Below the pieces are notes generated by a model that searched no databases, had not been told where the DNA came from, and worked only from the letters and a program-made list of their open reading frames with translations. Shown piece by piece: positions 8,769 through 17,891 of a stretch of DNA of 64,000 nucleotides. This stretch comes from Roseateles_C aquae (GTDB lineage: Bacteria > Pseudomonadota > Gammaproteobacteria > Burkholderiales > Burkholderiaceae_C). Position numbers and translations under genes: made by a program. The stretch's first letter is position 1, and each line of letters opens with the position of its first letter. The DNA is taken from assembly GCF_032337115.1 (NCBI RefSeq), contig NZ_JAVXZY010000002.1, forward strand, positions 744,001 to 808,000. The letters run 5' to 3'.

Positions 8769-10112
8769 TCAGAAGCCAAAGGCCAGCCTGAGGCCACCCC
8801 AGTGCCGGCCGCGCACGATGATGGGCGCCGAAGCCTCCTTGAGCAGCACAAACTTGCCGCCGCCCATGTCGCGGCGGTAGGTCTGCAGCAGGAAGGGACG
8901 CTGATTGCGTGCCGAGGCCAGGCCGGTGCGATCGTTGAAGATGCGCCGGTAGCGGCTGTTGGCGGTGTTCCAGACCAGATCGCCGGCCCGCTGCGGCTGA
9001 CAATATTTGCGGTTGTGGGTGGCAACATAGCCGTTGCGATCGACGGCGATGCAGTAGACCACCTTCTCGCTCAGGCTCAGCATGCGCTCCTGTACCGCCG
9101 GGAACAAGCGATCAGCCAATTCAACAAAGGCCGAGAGGTGTTGCGCCGGCGCGGTGCCAGGGATGGGCCGGTACTGCTCATCGAAGAGCTGGCTTTCCTT
9201 GATCTGCCCCTGGGCCAGCGCCTGCTCCAGCAGGCCGGCAATCTCGCTGGCCGCCGCCTGGGCGGCTTCGATATAGCGCGAGTCTTCAACCTTGACACCC
9301 GACGAGGCGATCTGCTCGATCAACTCCTCGGACAGGCGCAGAAAGCGATCGCTGCAGGCAAAGGCGGTGTCCAGATTGCGCATGGTCTGGCCGACCTCCT
9401 GCTGCAGCCCGGCGGCGCGGCCGGCCAGCTGCTCGGTGGTCTGCAGGCTCTGGCGCGCGGCCTGCGCGATCCGCTCCACGTCACCGGCCACCGCCGCGAA
9501 GGCGCTGTGAATGGCGCTCTGGCCCTTGGCGCTGCCGGCAGCGCCGCCGGCATTGAGTTCGTTGCTGAACACCGCAATGCGCGCATCCAGTGCCGCCACC
9601 GTGCTCATGATGGCCTTAGATGAACTCTCCACCTTGCCGGCCAGATCCTTGACCGCATCGGCGACCACGCCAAAGCCGCGCCCGGCTTCGCCAGCCCGCT
9701 TGGCTTCAACCGAGGCGTTGAAGGCCACCAGCCGCGTCTGCAGCGCGATGGCGGTGATGTCTGAGGCGGCGTCGGACACCTGCTTCAGCGTCTGCACCAT
9801 GGCGGTGACCTCCGCCCCCATGCCTTGCAAGGCCGCACGGGCCCGCTCGACGGCTGTGAGGGACTGGCTGGTGCCCTGGGCAATGCCCTGCTGGGCGCCT
9901 TGCACCTGTTGCAGCTCGCTGACCAGCGCGCCCATGGCCTGGCCCTGCTGTTGCACGGTTTTCTGGGTGTCTTCGAGTACGCCGCGCACCTCGGCGGCGT
10001 CGCGTCCCAGGTGTGAGACCGACTGCGACAGCTTCAGCACGAGGCTGCCCGCATCGGCAGCCTCCGATCGATGAGCGCCTGTCGCGGCGCTGCCCTGCCC
10101 CCATCCGGCCAT
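8769..10112 (-). CDS. Soluble methyl-accepting chemotaxis protein with C-terminal sensor domain
   Basis: This is a 447-residue receptor with no membrane helix. The signalling hairpin is in the N-terminal half, including AFNASVEAKRAGEAGRGFGV, a variant of the usual ALNAAVEAARAGE tip. The order is inverted relative to classical receptors: the C-terminal ~120 residues form a PAS/Cache-like module with VDRNGYVATHNRKY and a final RGRHWGGLRL. This layout is known among proteobacterial cytoplasmic receptors. A GGGAGAG site precedes the ATG. It follows fliA in the same direction after a 71-base gap. It lacks the DWESF tail found on the three receptors of the che cluster. Confidence 0.88.
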   Translation of the reverse strand: MAGWGQGSAATGAHRSEAADAGSLVLKLSQSVSHLGRDAAEVRGVLEDTQKTVQQQGQAMGALVSELQQVQGAQQGIAQGTSQSLTAVERARAALQGMGAEVTAMVQTLKQVSDAASDITAIALQTRLVAFNASVEAKRAGEAGRGFGVVADAVKDLAGKVESSSKAIMSTVAALDARIAVFSNELNAGGAAGSAKGQSAIHSAFAAVAGDVERIAQAARQSLQTTEQLAGRAAGLQQEVGQTMRNLDTAFACSDRFLRLSEELIEQIASSGVKVEDSRYIEAAQAAASEIAGLLEQALAQGQIKESQLFDEQYRPIPGTAPAQHLSAFVELADRLFPAVQERMLSLSEKVVYCIAVDRNGYVATHNRKYCQPQRAGDLVWNTANSRYRRIFNDRTGLASARNQRPFLLQTYRRDMGGGKFVLLKEASAPIIVRGRHWGGLRLAFGF

Positions 10113-10183
10113 AGTGGCTCTCCCTGATGATGGTGCGGCTTATCGATTGCGCCGCCGCCTGGCGCCACACCTTGCTGGCCTTT

Positions 10184-10897
10184 CTACCAGTCGCGCAGCT
10201 TGACGCGCAAGCGTGCAATGGCCTGGCTGTGCAGCTGGCAGACGCGCGATTCGGTCACCTTCAGCACGGCGGCGATTTCCTTGAGGTTCATGTCGTGCTC
10301 GTAGTACATGCTCATCACGTACTGCTCGCGCTCGGGCAGGTTCTTGATCGCGGCGACCAGGGCCTGGCGCATCCGGTGATCCTGCAGCAGGGCCATCGGG
10401 TTGCGGCTGTCGTCGGCGACATGGCGGTCCAGGTAGTCCTCGTCGCCATCGTCGCCGGACATGTCTTCCAGATGCACCAGCTGGGTGCCGCGCACCTTGC
10501 CCAGCAGCTCCTGGTACTCGGCCAGCGTGATGCCCATCTCGACGGCAATCTCGGACTCATGCGGCGCCCGGCCCAGCTTTTGCTCCAGCTTGTGCACCGC
10601 GCTCTCGATGGTGCGCTGCTGGCGGCGTGTGCCGCGGCTCATCCAGTCGCCGCCGCGCAGCTCATCCAGCATGGCGCCGCGGATGCGCTGGGTGGCGAAG
10701 GTCTCGAACTGCACGCCCTGGCCGATGTCGAATCGGCTCAGTGCATCGGTCAGCCCGATCAGACCGACCTGAATCAGATCGTCGATCTCCACATTCGCCG
10801 GCAGTTTGGCGATCATCTGGTGTGCCAGTCGTCGCACCAGCGGGCTGTATTGCCTGATCAGCGCGGAATTGTCGAGGCGGCCTTTGGCGGTATACAT
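10184..10897 (-). CDS. fliA: Flagellar sigma factor FliA (sigma-28)
   Basis: The product is 237 residues, the usual FliA length. Region 2 is visible in EIDDLIQVGLIGLTDALSRF and in FETFATQRIRGAMLDELR. Region 3 follows, and region 4 ends with EIAAVLKVTESRVCQLHSQA, the -35 recognition helix. Two adjacent ATG codons are available; 10897 is preferred because the AGGAG lies six bases upstream, against three for 10900. FliA directs RNA polymerase to late flagellar promoters, several of which are proposed in this window. It is the last gene of the flhB-flhA-flhF-flhG-fliA run. No flgM was seen here. Confidence 0.97.
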   Translation of the reverse strand: MYTAKGRLDNSALIRQYSPLVRRLAHQMIAKLPANVEIDDLIQVGLIGLTDALSRFDIGQGVQFETFATQRIRGAMLDELRGGDWMSRGTRRQQRTIESAVHKLEQKLGRAPHESEIAVEMGITLAEYQELLGKVRGTQLVHLEDMSGDDGDEDYLDRHVADDSRNPMALLQDHRMRQALVAAIKNLPEREQYVMSMYYEHDMNLKEIAAVLKVTESRVCQLHSQAIARLRVKLRDW

Positions 10898-10916
10898 CAT
10901 CAGCTCCTGCGGCGTA

Positions 10917-11726
10917 TCAATTGGTGGCCAGGGCCACACGGGCACGTCCGGTCGGCACCAGCGGACGCAATGGGCTTGCGTTGACGCTGGCCTCCAGCGC
11001 CACGCCCGGAGGCGCGGCCATCAGCAGTTCGCGCGCCAGATGGCGCATCTCGGCAGTCAGCGGCGCGGTGGCGGGCTGCTTGGGGTCCATGCAAGCCCAG
11101 TCGCGCAGCACGGCGCCGAGGAAGCCATCGGCGCAGCTGCTGATCTGCTGAGCAATCCGCTCGGCCAGGCGCAGCTGCGGCGGGCAGGCCAGCAACATGC
11201 TGTAGACCATCAGGCCGGCGCGCTGGCTCAGCCACTTCATGCCGGCATAGGCGTGGGTGACGCTTTGCGTGTCGGTATCGGCCAGCAGCACCGGCCGTAC
11301 CTCGCGCGAGGCCAGCACGCGCGACAGCTCGGCCGCGCTGGCGTGCAGCAGCACGACATCGGCGAAAGGCGCCGCATCGGTGATCGCTTCGAGGAACTGG
11401 GCGGCCGAGCCGTTGGCGTTGATATAGCGCAGCGGCAGGCCACGCGCGGCCAGGTAGGACACCTTGGGCGACAGGCCCTCGACACAGCTGGCCAGATCCA
11501 CCGCGGCCAGCTCCGACGGCGCCGGCGACAGCTCGCCGGCGTCGACGACCAGCGTGTGCAGACCGAGCTCGCTGAAGGCCGCGCACAGGCCTTCCAGCAG
11601 CACGCCAGCGCCCATCACATGCGGGTTGCTGAGCACGGGGATGAAGCGGACACGCGAGCCGGCAAACAGGCGGCGCAGGCCGTCAGCCTGGTCTTGCGGC
11701 ATCGCGGGAGAGTAAGGGTCGCGCAT
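10917..11726 (-). CDS. flhG: FlhG/MinD-like protein lacking the P-loop
   Basis: The position between flhF and fliA and the overall fold point to FlhG, the ATPase that works with FlhF to set flagellar number. The strand pattern is MinD-like: LVVDAGELSP, DVVLLHASAAE and LLADTDTQSVTHAYAGMKWL, the last resembling the MinD stretch before its final strands. However, where GKGGVGKT is expected the sequence reads SNPHVMGAGVLLEGL, so the Walker A lysines are missing. The protein may be a non-hydrolysing pseudo-ATPase. Length is 269 residues. It starts 26 bases after flhF and ends about 20 bases before fliA, consistent with one transcript. Orthology rests on synteny and motif spacing. Confidence 0.72.
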   Translation of the reverse strand: MRDPYSPAMPQDQADGLRRLFAGSRVRFIPVLSNPHVMGAGVLLEGLCAAFSELGLHTLVVDAGELSPAPSELAAVDLASCVEGLSPKVSYLAARGLPLRYINANGSAAQFLEAITDAAPFADVVLLHASAAELSRVLASREVRPVLLADTDTQSVTHAYAGMKWLSQRAGLMVYSMLLACPPQLRLAERIAQQISSCADGFLGAVLRDWACMDPKQPATAPLTAEMRHLARELLMAAPPGVALEASVNASPLRPLVPTGRARVALATN

Positions 11727-11752
11727 AGGGTTCTCTTGGCTTTCGCTCGGGC

Positions 11753-13390
11753 TCAGTTCAAGCCCATGGCTGCAGGAGTGCCGGTGGCGAGCGCGGGGCC
11801 GCCGGCAAAGATCAGGTTGACGTCGGCGCTGTCCATGCGCCAGGCCGGCGCGGCGCCGCTGCGCAGCGCACGCTGCACCAGGGCCTGGGCCGACAGGCGG
11901 TGCCAGTCTTCCGGCACCCGCTGGCCATTGGCCACGCCGATGACACGCAGCTTGTGGCGGATCATGGTGTCCAGCGCCGGGGCCATCTTGACGGCCTCAT
12001 CGATCTTGGACAGCACCACGCCATGGCAGCTGGCGGCGCGCCAGGCGGTGACCACGTCTTCTATCGTCTCGCCCTGCTGGGCCGAGTTGATGACCAGCAG
12101 GCGGCGGATGCTGGGGTGGGCCAGCATATCGAGCAATTCGGTAGTGCGGCTGTCGCGCTGGGCCATGCCAGCGGTGTCGATCAGCACCATCTTTTTGCCC
12201 GACAGCAACTCCAGCAGGTCTTCCAGCGAGGTGCGGTCATGGGCGGTGTGCACCGGCACGCCAAGGATGCGGCCATAGGCGCGCAGCTGTTCGTGGGCAC
12301 CAACCCGGTAGGCGTCCAGCGTGATCAGGCCCAGCTGGCTGGCACCGTGGCGGGTGGCGAAGGCCGCAGCGATCTTGGCCGTGGTGGTGGTCTTGCCGAC
12401 GCCGGTGGAGCCGATCAGTGCGAACACGCCGCCCTGCTCTTCCAGTGCCGGGCTCATTTCGTCGGTCAGCAGATTGCGCGCCAGCACATTGGCGGCCCAG
12501 CTGAGTTCGTCATGGGGCCCCTGCTTGCTGTCGTCGAAATGAGCCGGGCAGCCCTCGACCAGCTTGCGCACCAGGGCCGGCGAGAAGCCGACTTCGAGCA
12601 GCTTCTGCGTCAGCCGCGCCTGCACCGGCTGGCGCTGCAGCTTCTCCATGAAGGCCAGGGCGCCAAAGCGCTCCTCGATCAGGCCCTTCATCGAGCGCAG
12701 CTCCTTCATCATGTCCTGCTGGTCGCGGCCGGGTTGCAGCTCGGCCAGTGTCGGCAGCCGGGCCTCGGCGGAAACACGGATCTCATCGCGCAGCACCGGC
12801 GGCACACGGCGTGCCGGCTCGGCCGGCGCCTCGGCACGCGACATGTCGACACGGCGGGCGCCCATCGCCTGCATCGCTGCCTGGGCGCGCAGCTGGCGGG
12901 CTTCCTGCAGCGAGGGCACGCCCTCGGGCAGCGGCGCGGCGGCGGCGCGCGCCGCCAGCTCGCTTTCCAGCGGATCGGGTTGACCGTTGAGTTCGGCCTG
13001 GCGGCGCTTGAGCATCCGTTCACGGACATAGTCCTGGAAGGACAGCGTGCTCATCGCCAGCGTCTGCACATCGGCCTCGACCGGCGTGCCAGTGGCACCG
13101 AACTCGGCCAGCCGCGGATCGCGGCGCTCAAAGTCACGCGCGGCACGGGCGTTCAGCGGGGCCGCAGCCGGTGCGGCAGGGCGTGCGGCGACGCGGCTCG
13201 GCGCATTGACGCGCGGAGCGGTGGCCGCCACGCGCTCGATCTGCTTCATGCCCTCGGGTGCCATGGCCAGCACCTCGATGCCGTCCGGGCAAGGCTTGTT
13301 GGAAAGCACCACGGCGTCTTCGCCAAAGGCCTGGCGGACCAGCGCCATGGCCTCACGCGTGCTGCGGGCGGTAAAGCGCTTGACGTTCAT
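11753..13390 (-). CDS. flhF: Flagellar biosynthesis GTPase FlhF
   Basis: This 545-residue protein is an SRP-family GTPase that guides placement of flagella. The N-terminal B domain starts MNVKRFTARSTREAM. A long low-complexity linker (about residues 70-215) follows, then the N domain. The G domain has the P-loop GSTGVGKTTTTAK, the G3 DTAGM and the G4-like SKIDEA. Its start overlaps the end of flhA (ATGA). The linker is rich in Ala, Pro and Arg, common in high-GC relatives. Confidence 0.96.
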   Translation of the reverse strand: MNVKRFTARSTREAMALVRQAFGEDAVVLSNKPCPDGIEVLAMAPEGMKQIERVAATAPRVNAPSRVAARPAAPAAAPLNARAARDFERRDPRLAEFGATGTPVEADVQTLAMSTLSFQDYVRERMLKRRQAELNGQPDPLESELAARAAAAPLPEGVPSLQEARQLRAQAAMQAMGARRVDMSRAEAPAEPARRVPPVLRDEIRVSAEARLPTLAELQPGRDQQDMMKELRSMKGLIEERFGALAFMEKLQRQPVQARLTQKLLEVGFSPALVRKLVEGCPAHFDDSKQGPHDELSWAANVLARNLLTDEMSPALEEQGGVFALIGSTGVGKTTTTAKIAAAFATRHGASQLGLITLDAYRVGAHEQLRAYGRILGVPVHTAHDRTSLEDLLELLSGKKMVLIDTAGMAQRDSRTTELLDMLAHPSIRRLLVINSAQQGETIEDVVTAWRAASCHGVVLSKIDEAVKMAPALDTMIRHKLRVIGVANGQRVPEDWHRLSAQALVQRALRSGAAPAWRMDSADVNLIFAGGPALATGTPAAMGLN

Positions 13391-15477
13391 GCTGTGCCTC
13401 CGATGATGGAGCCGATTCGGATCGAATGGGTTTCAGGAATCTCGCTGTGGCCCAGCACCTTCAGGCGCGGCGCGGCACGGCGCAGCAAGCGGGCCAGCGG
13501 GGCGCGGATCAGATCGGGCACCAGCAGGCAGGCAGGCACGCCGCGGTCTTCCTGGGCCTGGCTGGTCTCGGCGGCGCTGCGTGCCAGCGTGTCGGCCACG
13601 CCCGGGTCCAGCGCGGCGCCGTGGGGGGAATTCAGGGCCTGGGTGACCAGACGCTCCAGTTCGGGCTCGAGCGCAATCACGTCGAGCTCCTTCACCGGGC
13701 CATAGATCTGCTGGACGATGGCCGGCGCGATGTGGGTGCGGATGCGGCGGGCCATCTCGGCCGGATCGGTCACGCCCGGGCTGTTCTCGGCGATGCACTC
13801 GACGATGGAGCGCATATCGCGGATGTGCACGCCCTCCTCCAGCAGCAGCTGGAGCACGCGTTGCAGTGTGGCGATGCCGACCATTTTGGGAATCACGTCT
13901 TCGATCAGTTGGGGCGACAGGCGGGTCAGGTGGTCGACCAGCTGCTGCGTCTCCACCCGACCCAGCAAACGGGCCGCGTGGACTTGCATCAAGTGTGAAA
14001 GATGGGTGGCGATGACGGTCGAACAATCAACCACCGTAAACCCATTCATTTGGGCCATTTCGCGCTGGCGCTCCTCGATCCAGACGGCCGGCAGGCCGAA
14101 GGCCGGATCGGTGGTTTGCGCGCCGATCAGCTTCTGCGTCGCATGGCCTGGATTGATGGCCAGCCACATGCCCGGATAGGCCTCGGCCTCGCCGATCACC
14201 GCACCGCGCAGCGTCAGCCGGTACTGGCTGGGGCGCAGTTCCAGGTTGTCGCGGATATGAACGGCCGGCGGCAGAAAGCCGACCTCCTGGGCGAACTTGC
14301 GCCGCACGCCCTTGATGCGCGAGAGCAGATCGCCCTCCTTGTTCTTGTCCACCAGCGTGATCAGCCGGTAGCCGACCTCCAGGCCCAGCGTGTCGATGGG
14401 CACCAGATCGTCCCAGCTGGCCTCGGCATTGACCTCGGGTGCGGCCACCGGCGGTGGTGCGGCCTTGGCGCGGGCGGCGGCCTGGTCGCGGGTGCGGGCG
14501 AACCAGGCCATATAGCCCAGGCCGGCGGCGATCAGCAGGAAGACCAGGTGCGGCATGCCCGGGATCAGGCCCAGCATGCCGACGACACCGGCGGTGATGG
14601 CCAGCGACTTGGCCGAGCCAAAGACCTGCCGGCCGATCATCGAACCGATGTCCTTGTCCTTGCCGACGCGCGACACCACCATGGCCGCAGCCACCGAGAT
14701 CAGCAGCGCCGGCACCTGCGCGACCAGCGCATCACCAACCGCCAGCAGGATGTAGGAATTGGCCGCCTGCGCGGCCGACAGGCTGTGCTGGGCGACGCCG
14801 ATGATGAAGCCGCCGATGATGTTGATGAAGAGGATCAGGATGCCGGCCACCGCATCGCCGCGGACGAACTTGCTGGCACCGTCCATGGAGCCGAAGAAGT
14901 CTGCTTCGTCGCTCAGCTCGGCGCGGCGGCGCTTGGCCTCCTTCTCGTCGATCAGGCCGGCATTCAGGTCGGCATCGACGGCCATCTGCTTGCCCGGCAT
15001 CGCATCCAGCGTGAAGCGCGCTCCCACCTCGGCGATCCGCTCGGCGCCCTTGGTGACGACGATGAAGTTGATCACCACCAGGATGGCGAAGACGATCAGG
15101 CCGACGGCGAAATTGCCGCCGATCAGGAAGTGGCCGAAGGACTCGATCACCCGGCCCGCCGCGCCGGTGCCGGTGTGGCCTTCCAGCAGCACGACGCGGG
15201 TCGAGGCCACGTTCAGCGACAGGCGCATCAGCGTGGTCAGCAGCAACACCGTCGGGAAGGCGGCGAAATCCAGTGGCCGCAGCATATGGGCGGCCACCAT
15301 CATCACCATGATGGCCATGGCGATATTGAAGGTGAACAGCAGGTCCAGCACAAAGGGCGGCAGCGGCAGCACCATCATCGACAGAATCATGATGATGGCC
15401 AGCGGTGCGCCCAAAGCGCCCACCACGGCCGCGCGCGGGCCCAGCAGCGCCTGCAGCTGTGCAATCAAGGCGTTCAT
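13387..15477 (-). CDS. flhA: Flagellar type III export protein FlhA
   Basis: At 696 residues this is a full-length export-gate subunit. The N-terminal half has about eight membrane helices and a conserved cytoplasmic loop (FTLDAMPGKQMAVDADLNAG, residues ~150-170). The C-terminal half is the cytoplasmic domain that docks chaperone-substrate complexes such as those of FliS and FliT. Its start overlaps the flhB stop and its stop overlaps the flhF start, both by four bases, so the three genes are translationally coupled. Confidence 0.98.
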   Translation of the reverse strand: MNALIAQLQALLGPRAAVVGALGAPLAIIMILSMMVLPLPPFVLDLLFTFNIAMAIMVMMVAAHMLRPLDFAAFPTVLLLTTLMRLSLNVASTRVVLLEGHTGTGAAGRVIESFGHFLIGGNFAVGLIVFAILVVINFIVVTKGAERIAEVGARFTLDAMPGKQMAVDADLNAGLIDEKEAKRRRAELSDEADFFGSMDGASKFVRGDAVAGILILFINIIGGFIIGVAQHSLSAAQAANSYILLAVGDALVAQVPALLISVAAAMVVSRVGKDKDIGSMIGRQVFGSAKSLAITAGVVGMLGLIPGMPHLVFLLIAAGLGYMAWFARTRDQAAARAKAAPPPVAAPEVNAEASWDDLVPIDTLGLEVGYRLITLVDKNKEGDLLSRIKGVRRKFAQEVGFLPPAVHIRDNLELRPSQYRLTLRGAVIGEAEAYPGMWLAINPGHATQKLIGAQTTDPAFGLPAVWIEERQREMAQMNGFTVVDCSTVIATHLSHLMQVHAARLLGRVETQQLVDHLTRLSPQLIEDVIPKMVGIATLQRVLQLLLEEGVHIRDMRSIVECIAENSPGVTDPAEMARRIRTHIAPAIVQQIYGPVKELDVIALEPELERLVTQALNSPHGAALDPGVADTLARSAAETSQAQEDRGVPACLLVPDLIRAPLARLLRRAAPRLKVLGHSEIPETHSIRIGSIIGGTA

Positions 15478-16655
15478 GCCTCATCCTCCAGGTCGGCGTC
15501 GCCTGGCACGCCGGCATTCGGTTTGTGATGCGGGTCCAGCTCGGGCGGCACCTGCGGATCGGGGGCGTGGTCGGGCGCCACACCGCGGCCGGCCATCGCG
15601 GCCTTGAGCTGATAGACGTAGGCCAGCACCTGGGCCACGGCGGCGAACAACGCGGCGGGGATCTCGCGGTCCAGCTCGGCGTGGGCATAGAGCGCCCGCG
15701 CCAGCATCGGTGACTGCAGCACTGGCACCTTGGATTCGCGCGCGACATCGCGGATCTTCATCGCCAACAGATCGGCGCCCTTGGCGATCACGCGTGGCGC
15801 CGCCATCGTCGCGTCGTCGTACTTCAGCGCCACCGCATAGTGGGTCGGGTTCATCACCACCAGATCGGCCTGCGGCACGGCGGCCAGCATGCGCCGCTTG
15901 GCCAGCTCGCGCATCTTGGCCTTCATCTTGGCCTTCATCTCCAGGTTGCCTTCGGCTTCCTTGAGTTCCTGCTTGGCCTCTTCACGCGACATGCGCAGCC
16001 GCTTCATGTAGAGCTGGCGCTGCAAGGGCACATCGATGACGGCAAAGAGTGCCAAGGCCAGGCCCAGAAAGGCCAGGCCCCCGAGCAGCTGCTGGCCGGC
16101 ATAGGCCAGGGCGCTGGGCAACGGTACGGCCATGATGCCGATGAAGCTGGCGATGCGATCTTTCATCACCATGGCCGCGATCAGGCCCAGCACCAGGGCC
16201 AACGCCACGGCCTTCAGCGCCTGGCCCAGGCCCTGCCACTGGAACAGGCGGCCAAAGCCTTCGATCGGGTTCAGGTGCGAGAAGCGCGGCGCCAGCGGCT
16301 TCATCGTCCAGTTCCAGCCGCCGCTGGCGATATTGGCGCCAATGGCCAGCAAGGCCAGCAGGCCCGAGACCGGCAGCACAAAGGCCATGGCCTTGAGCGT
16401 GAGCAGCTCCAGCCGTTCACCCATGAAGCCGGGGCGGGCCAGCAGGCTGGCGTCGAAACGCAGCGACTCGGCCAGCATCTGCTGCAGCCAGTCGCTGGCC
16501 TGCGGCGCACCAAGGGACAGCATCACGCCAGCGCCGACCATCATCACGAAATGGGCGAGATCGCGCGAGCGCGGCACCTGGCCCTCGGCCCGAGATCGTT
16601 TGATCTTCTTGGCTGAGGCCGGTAAGTTTCTGTCTTGTGCGTCTTGGTCGGCCAT
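15474..16655 (-). CDS. flhB: Flagellar type III export protein FlhB (substrate-specificity switch)
   Basis: Starting at the ATG at 16655 the product is 393 residues; an in-frame GTG at 16667 adds four. Neither has a good ribosome-binding site. The N-terminus is basic and cytoplasmic, followed by four membrane helices. The self-cleaving NPTH site lies in LVVMNPTHYAVALKYD. FlhB switches export from rod/hook to filament proteins, partly in response to FliK, which is also encoded in this window. A terminator at 16766-16797 separates it from cheZ upstream, so flhB should begin its own transcript. Confidence 0.97.
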   Translation of the reverse strand: MADQDAQDRNLPASAKKIKRSRAEGQVPRSRDLAHFVMMVGAGVMLSLGAPQASDWLQQMLAESLRFDASLLARPGFMGERLELLTLKAMAFVLPVSGLLALLAIGANIASGGWNWTMKPLAPRFSHLNPIEGFGRLFQWQGLGQALKAVALALVLGLIAAMVMKDRIASFIGIMAVPLPSALAYAGQQLLGGLAFLGLALALFAVIDVPLQRQLYMKRLRMSREEAKQELKEAEGNLEMKAKMKAKMRELAKRRMLAAVPQADLVVMNPTHYAVALKYDDATMAAPRVIAKGADLLAMKIRDVARESKVPVLQSPMLARALYAHAELDREIPAALFAAVAQVLAYVYQLKAAMAGRGVAPDHAPDPQVPPELDPHHKPNAGVPGDADLEDEA

Positions 16656-16688
16656 GGCGGGATGCACGCCTATTGAGGCGTGCTGCCA

Positions 16689-16716
16689 TTCTTGGCCGCC
16701 AGAGCCGGGAACTTAA
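16689..16716 (-). promoter_or_regulatory. Weak sigma-28-like site upstream of flhB
   Basis: On the minus strand TTAAGTTC, 12 bases and GCCAAGAA lie 34 bases upstream of the flhB start. The -35 is identical to that proposed for fliC1 but the -10 has two mismatches, including the usually invariant G of CCGA. The export genes are normally driven by the earlier FlhDC-dependent class, so this may be secondary or fortuitous. Confidence 0.25.
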
Positions 16717-16765
16717 GCGAGATAAGGCGGGCGAATCAGGCCGTCATTCGAGCCTGCGCACCGTG

Positions 16766-16797
16766 CAAAAACGACAAACCCGCCAAACGGCGGGTTT
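16766..16797 (-). terminator. Rho-independent terminator after cheZ
   Basis: Read on the minus strand, AAACCCGCC and GGCGGGTTT form a nine-base-pair stem with a four-base loop, followed by GTCGTTTTT. It lies just past the cheZ stop at 16820 and marks the end of the motA-motB-cheY-cheZ transcript. Confidence 0.8.
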
Positions 16798-16819
16798 CCA
16801 GGATCCAAAGCGTGTCGCT

Positions 16820-17455
16820 TCAGAAGCCCAGGCTGGCGAGCAGGTCGTCGACCTCGCCCTGATTGGCCACCACATCGGTGCGGCCTTCCGGGTTCACAAC
16901 CGGGCCCTGCAGGATGTTCGGGTCCACCTTCTCGCGCTGATCGGGCGGCACCACCGAGACCAGCAGCTTGACCAGCGAGTCCTCGAGATCATTGGCCAGT
17001 GTCACCACCTTGGCAACGACCTGGCCGGTCAGGTCATGGAAGTCCTGCGACAGCATGATGTCGGTCAGGTGCTGATCGATATGAGCCGTCGAGGTCTCGA
17101 CCGACTTGACGAAGTTCATCAACGCGCCACTGGCCACCGCCTTGACCGGATCGGCCACGATGGCCGCGGCCATCTCGTTGGTGGCGGCGGTGATGCGCGC
17201 ATGTTCGGCCTTGGCCTGATCGACCGAGTTCAGCACCTTGTTGGCGGCCTCGGCCGTCTTGGTGGCGATATAGCTCAGCCGGCTGCGGGCATCGGGCAGG
17301 CCGTCGGTCGCCGTCTGCAGCTTGGGCATGACGCCCAGCTGCTGCATCGTGTCGTGCAGCACACGGGTGATCGAGCCGATCTGCTGGAACACCTCGGGCG
17401 ACACCACCAGGGGATCATTGCCTGTCGATAGCGAAGCAAGTTCTTCCATCTTCAT
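16820..17455 (-). CDS. cheZ: Chemotaxis phosphatase CheZ
   Basis: The 211-residue protein speeds dephosphorylation of CheY-P. The active-site region reads QDFHDLTGQ, with Asp141 and Gln145 at the positions of the E. coli catalytic Asp and Gln. The C-terminal tail EVDDLLASLGF is the classic CheY-binding peptide. An AGGGAG site precedes the ATG at 17455. It starts 17 bases after cheY, so enzyme and substrate are co-expressed with the motor genes. Confidence 0.97.
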   Translation of the reverse strand: MKMEELASLSTGNDPLVVSPEVFQQIGSITRVLHDTMQQLGVMPKLQTATDGLPDARSRLSYIATKTAEAANKVLNSVDQAKAEHARITAATNEMAAAIVADPVKAVASGALMNFVKSVETSTAHIDQHLTDIMLSQDFHDLTGQVVAKVVTLANDLEDSLVKLLVSVVPPDQREKVDPNILQGPVVNPEGRTDVVANQGEVDDLLASLGF

Positions 17456-17472
17456 GGGGAGCTCCCTGGGGT

Positions 17473-17865
17473 TCAGGCCGCGGCGGCCAGTTTTTGCATG
17501 ATCTTCTGAACCTTTTCTTCCAGAGTCGCCTTGGTGAAGGGTTTGACGATGTAGCCGGCCGCGCCGCTTTGGGCGGCCAGCACGATGTCTTCCTTGCGTG
17601 CTTCTGCGGTCACCATCAGGACCGGCAGATGCTTCAGATTCGGATCTTCCTTGATCGCCTTGAGCAGCTCGAAGCCGGTCATGTTCGGCATATTGATGTC
17701 GCTGACCACGAAGTCGAACTTCGCTTGCTTCAGCATGTTCAGCGCCTCAACCCCGTCTTCCGCCTCCTCGGCATTGTTGTAGCCGATCTCCTTCAGCAGA
17801 CCACGCACGATGCGGCGCATGGTCGAGAAGTCATCGACGATCAGGAATTTCATATCAGTGCTCAT
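17473..17865 (-). CDS. cheY: Chemotaxis response regulator CheY (motor-binding type)
   Basis: This 130-residue single-domain receiver has all the classic CheY features: acidic pair at residues 11-12, acceptor Asp56 in VVSDINMPNMTG, Thr86 in MVTAEA, switch Tyr105 in GYIVKPF and Lys108. These support binding to FliM when phosphorylated. It lies between motB and cheZ, 26 bases after motB. Compare the second cheY at 49585, which differs at the tyrosine position. Confidence 0.97.
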   Translation of the reverse strand: MSTDMKFLIVDDFSTMRRIVRGLLKEIGYNNAEEAEDGVEALNMLKQAKFDFVVSDINMPNMTGFELLKAIKEDPNLKHLPVLMVTAEARKEDIVLAAQSGAAGYIVKPFTKATLEEKVQKIMQKLAAAA

Positions 17866-17891
17866 GGCTTTCCTCGCAGGTGCTTGAGGGC

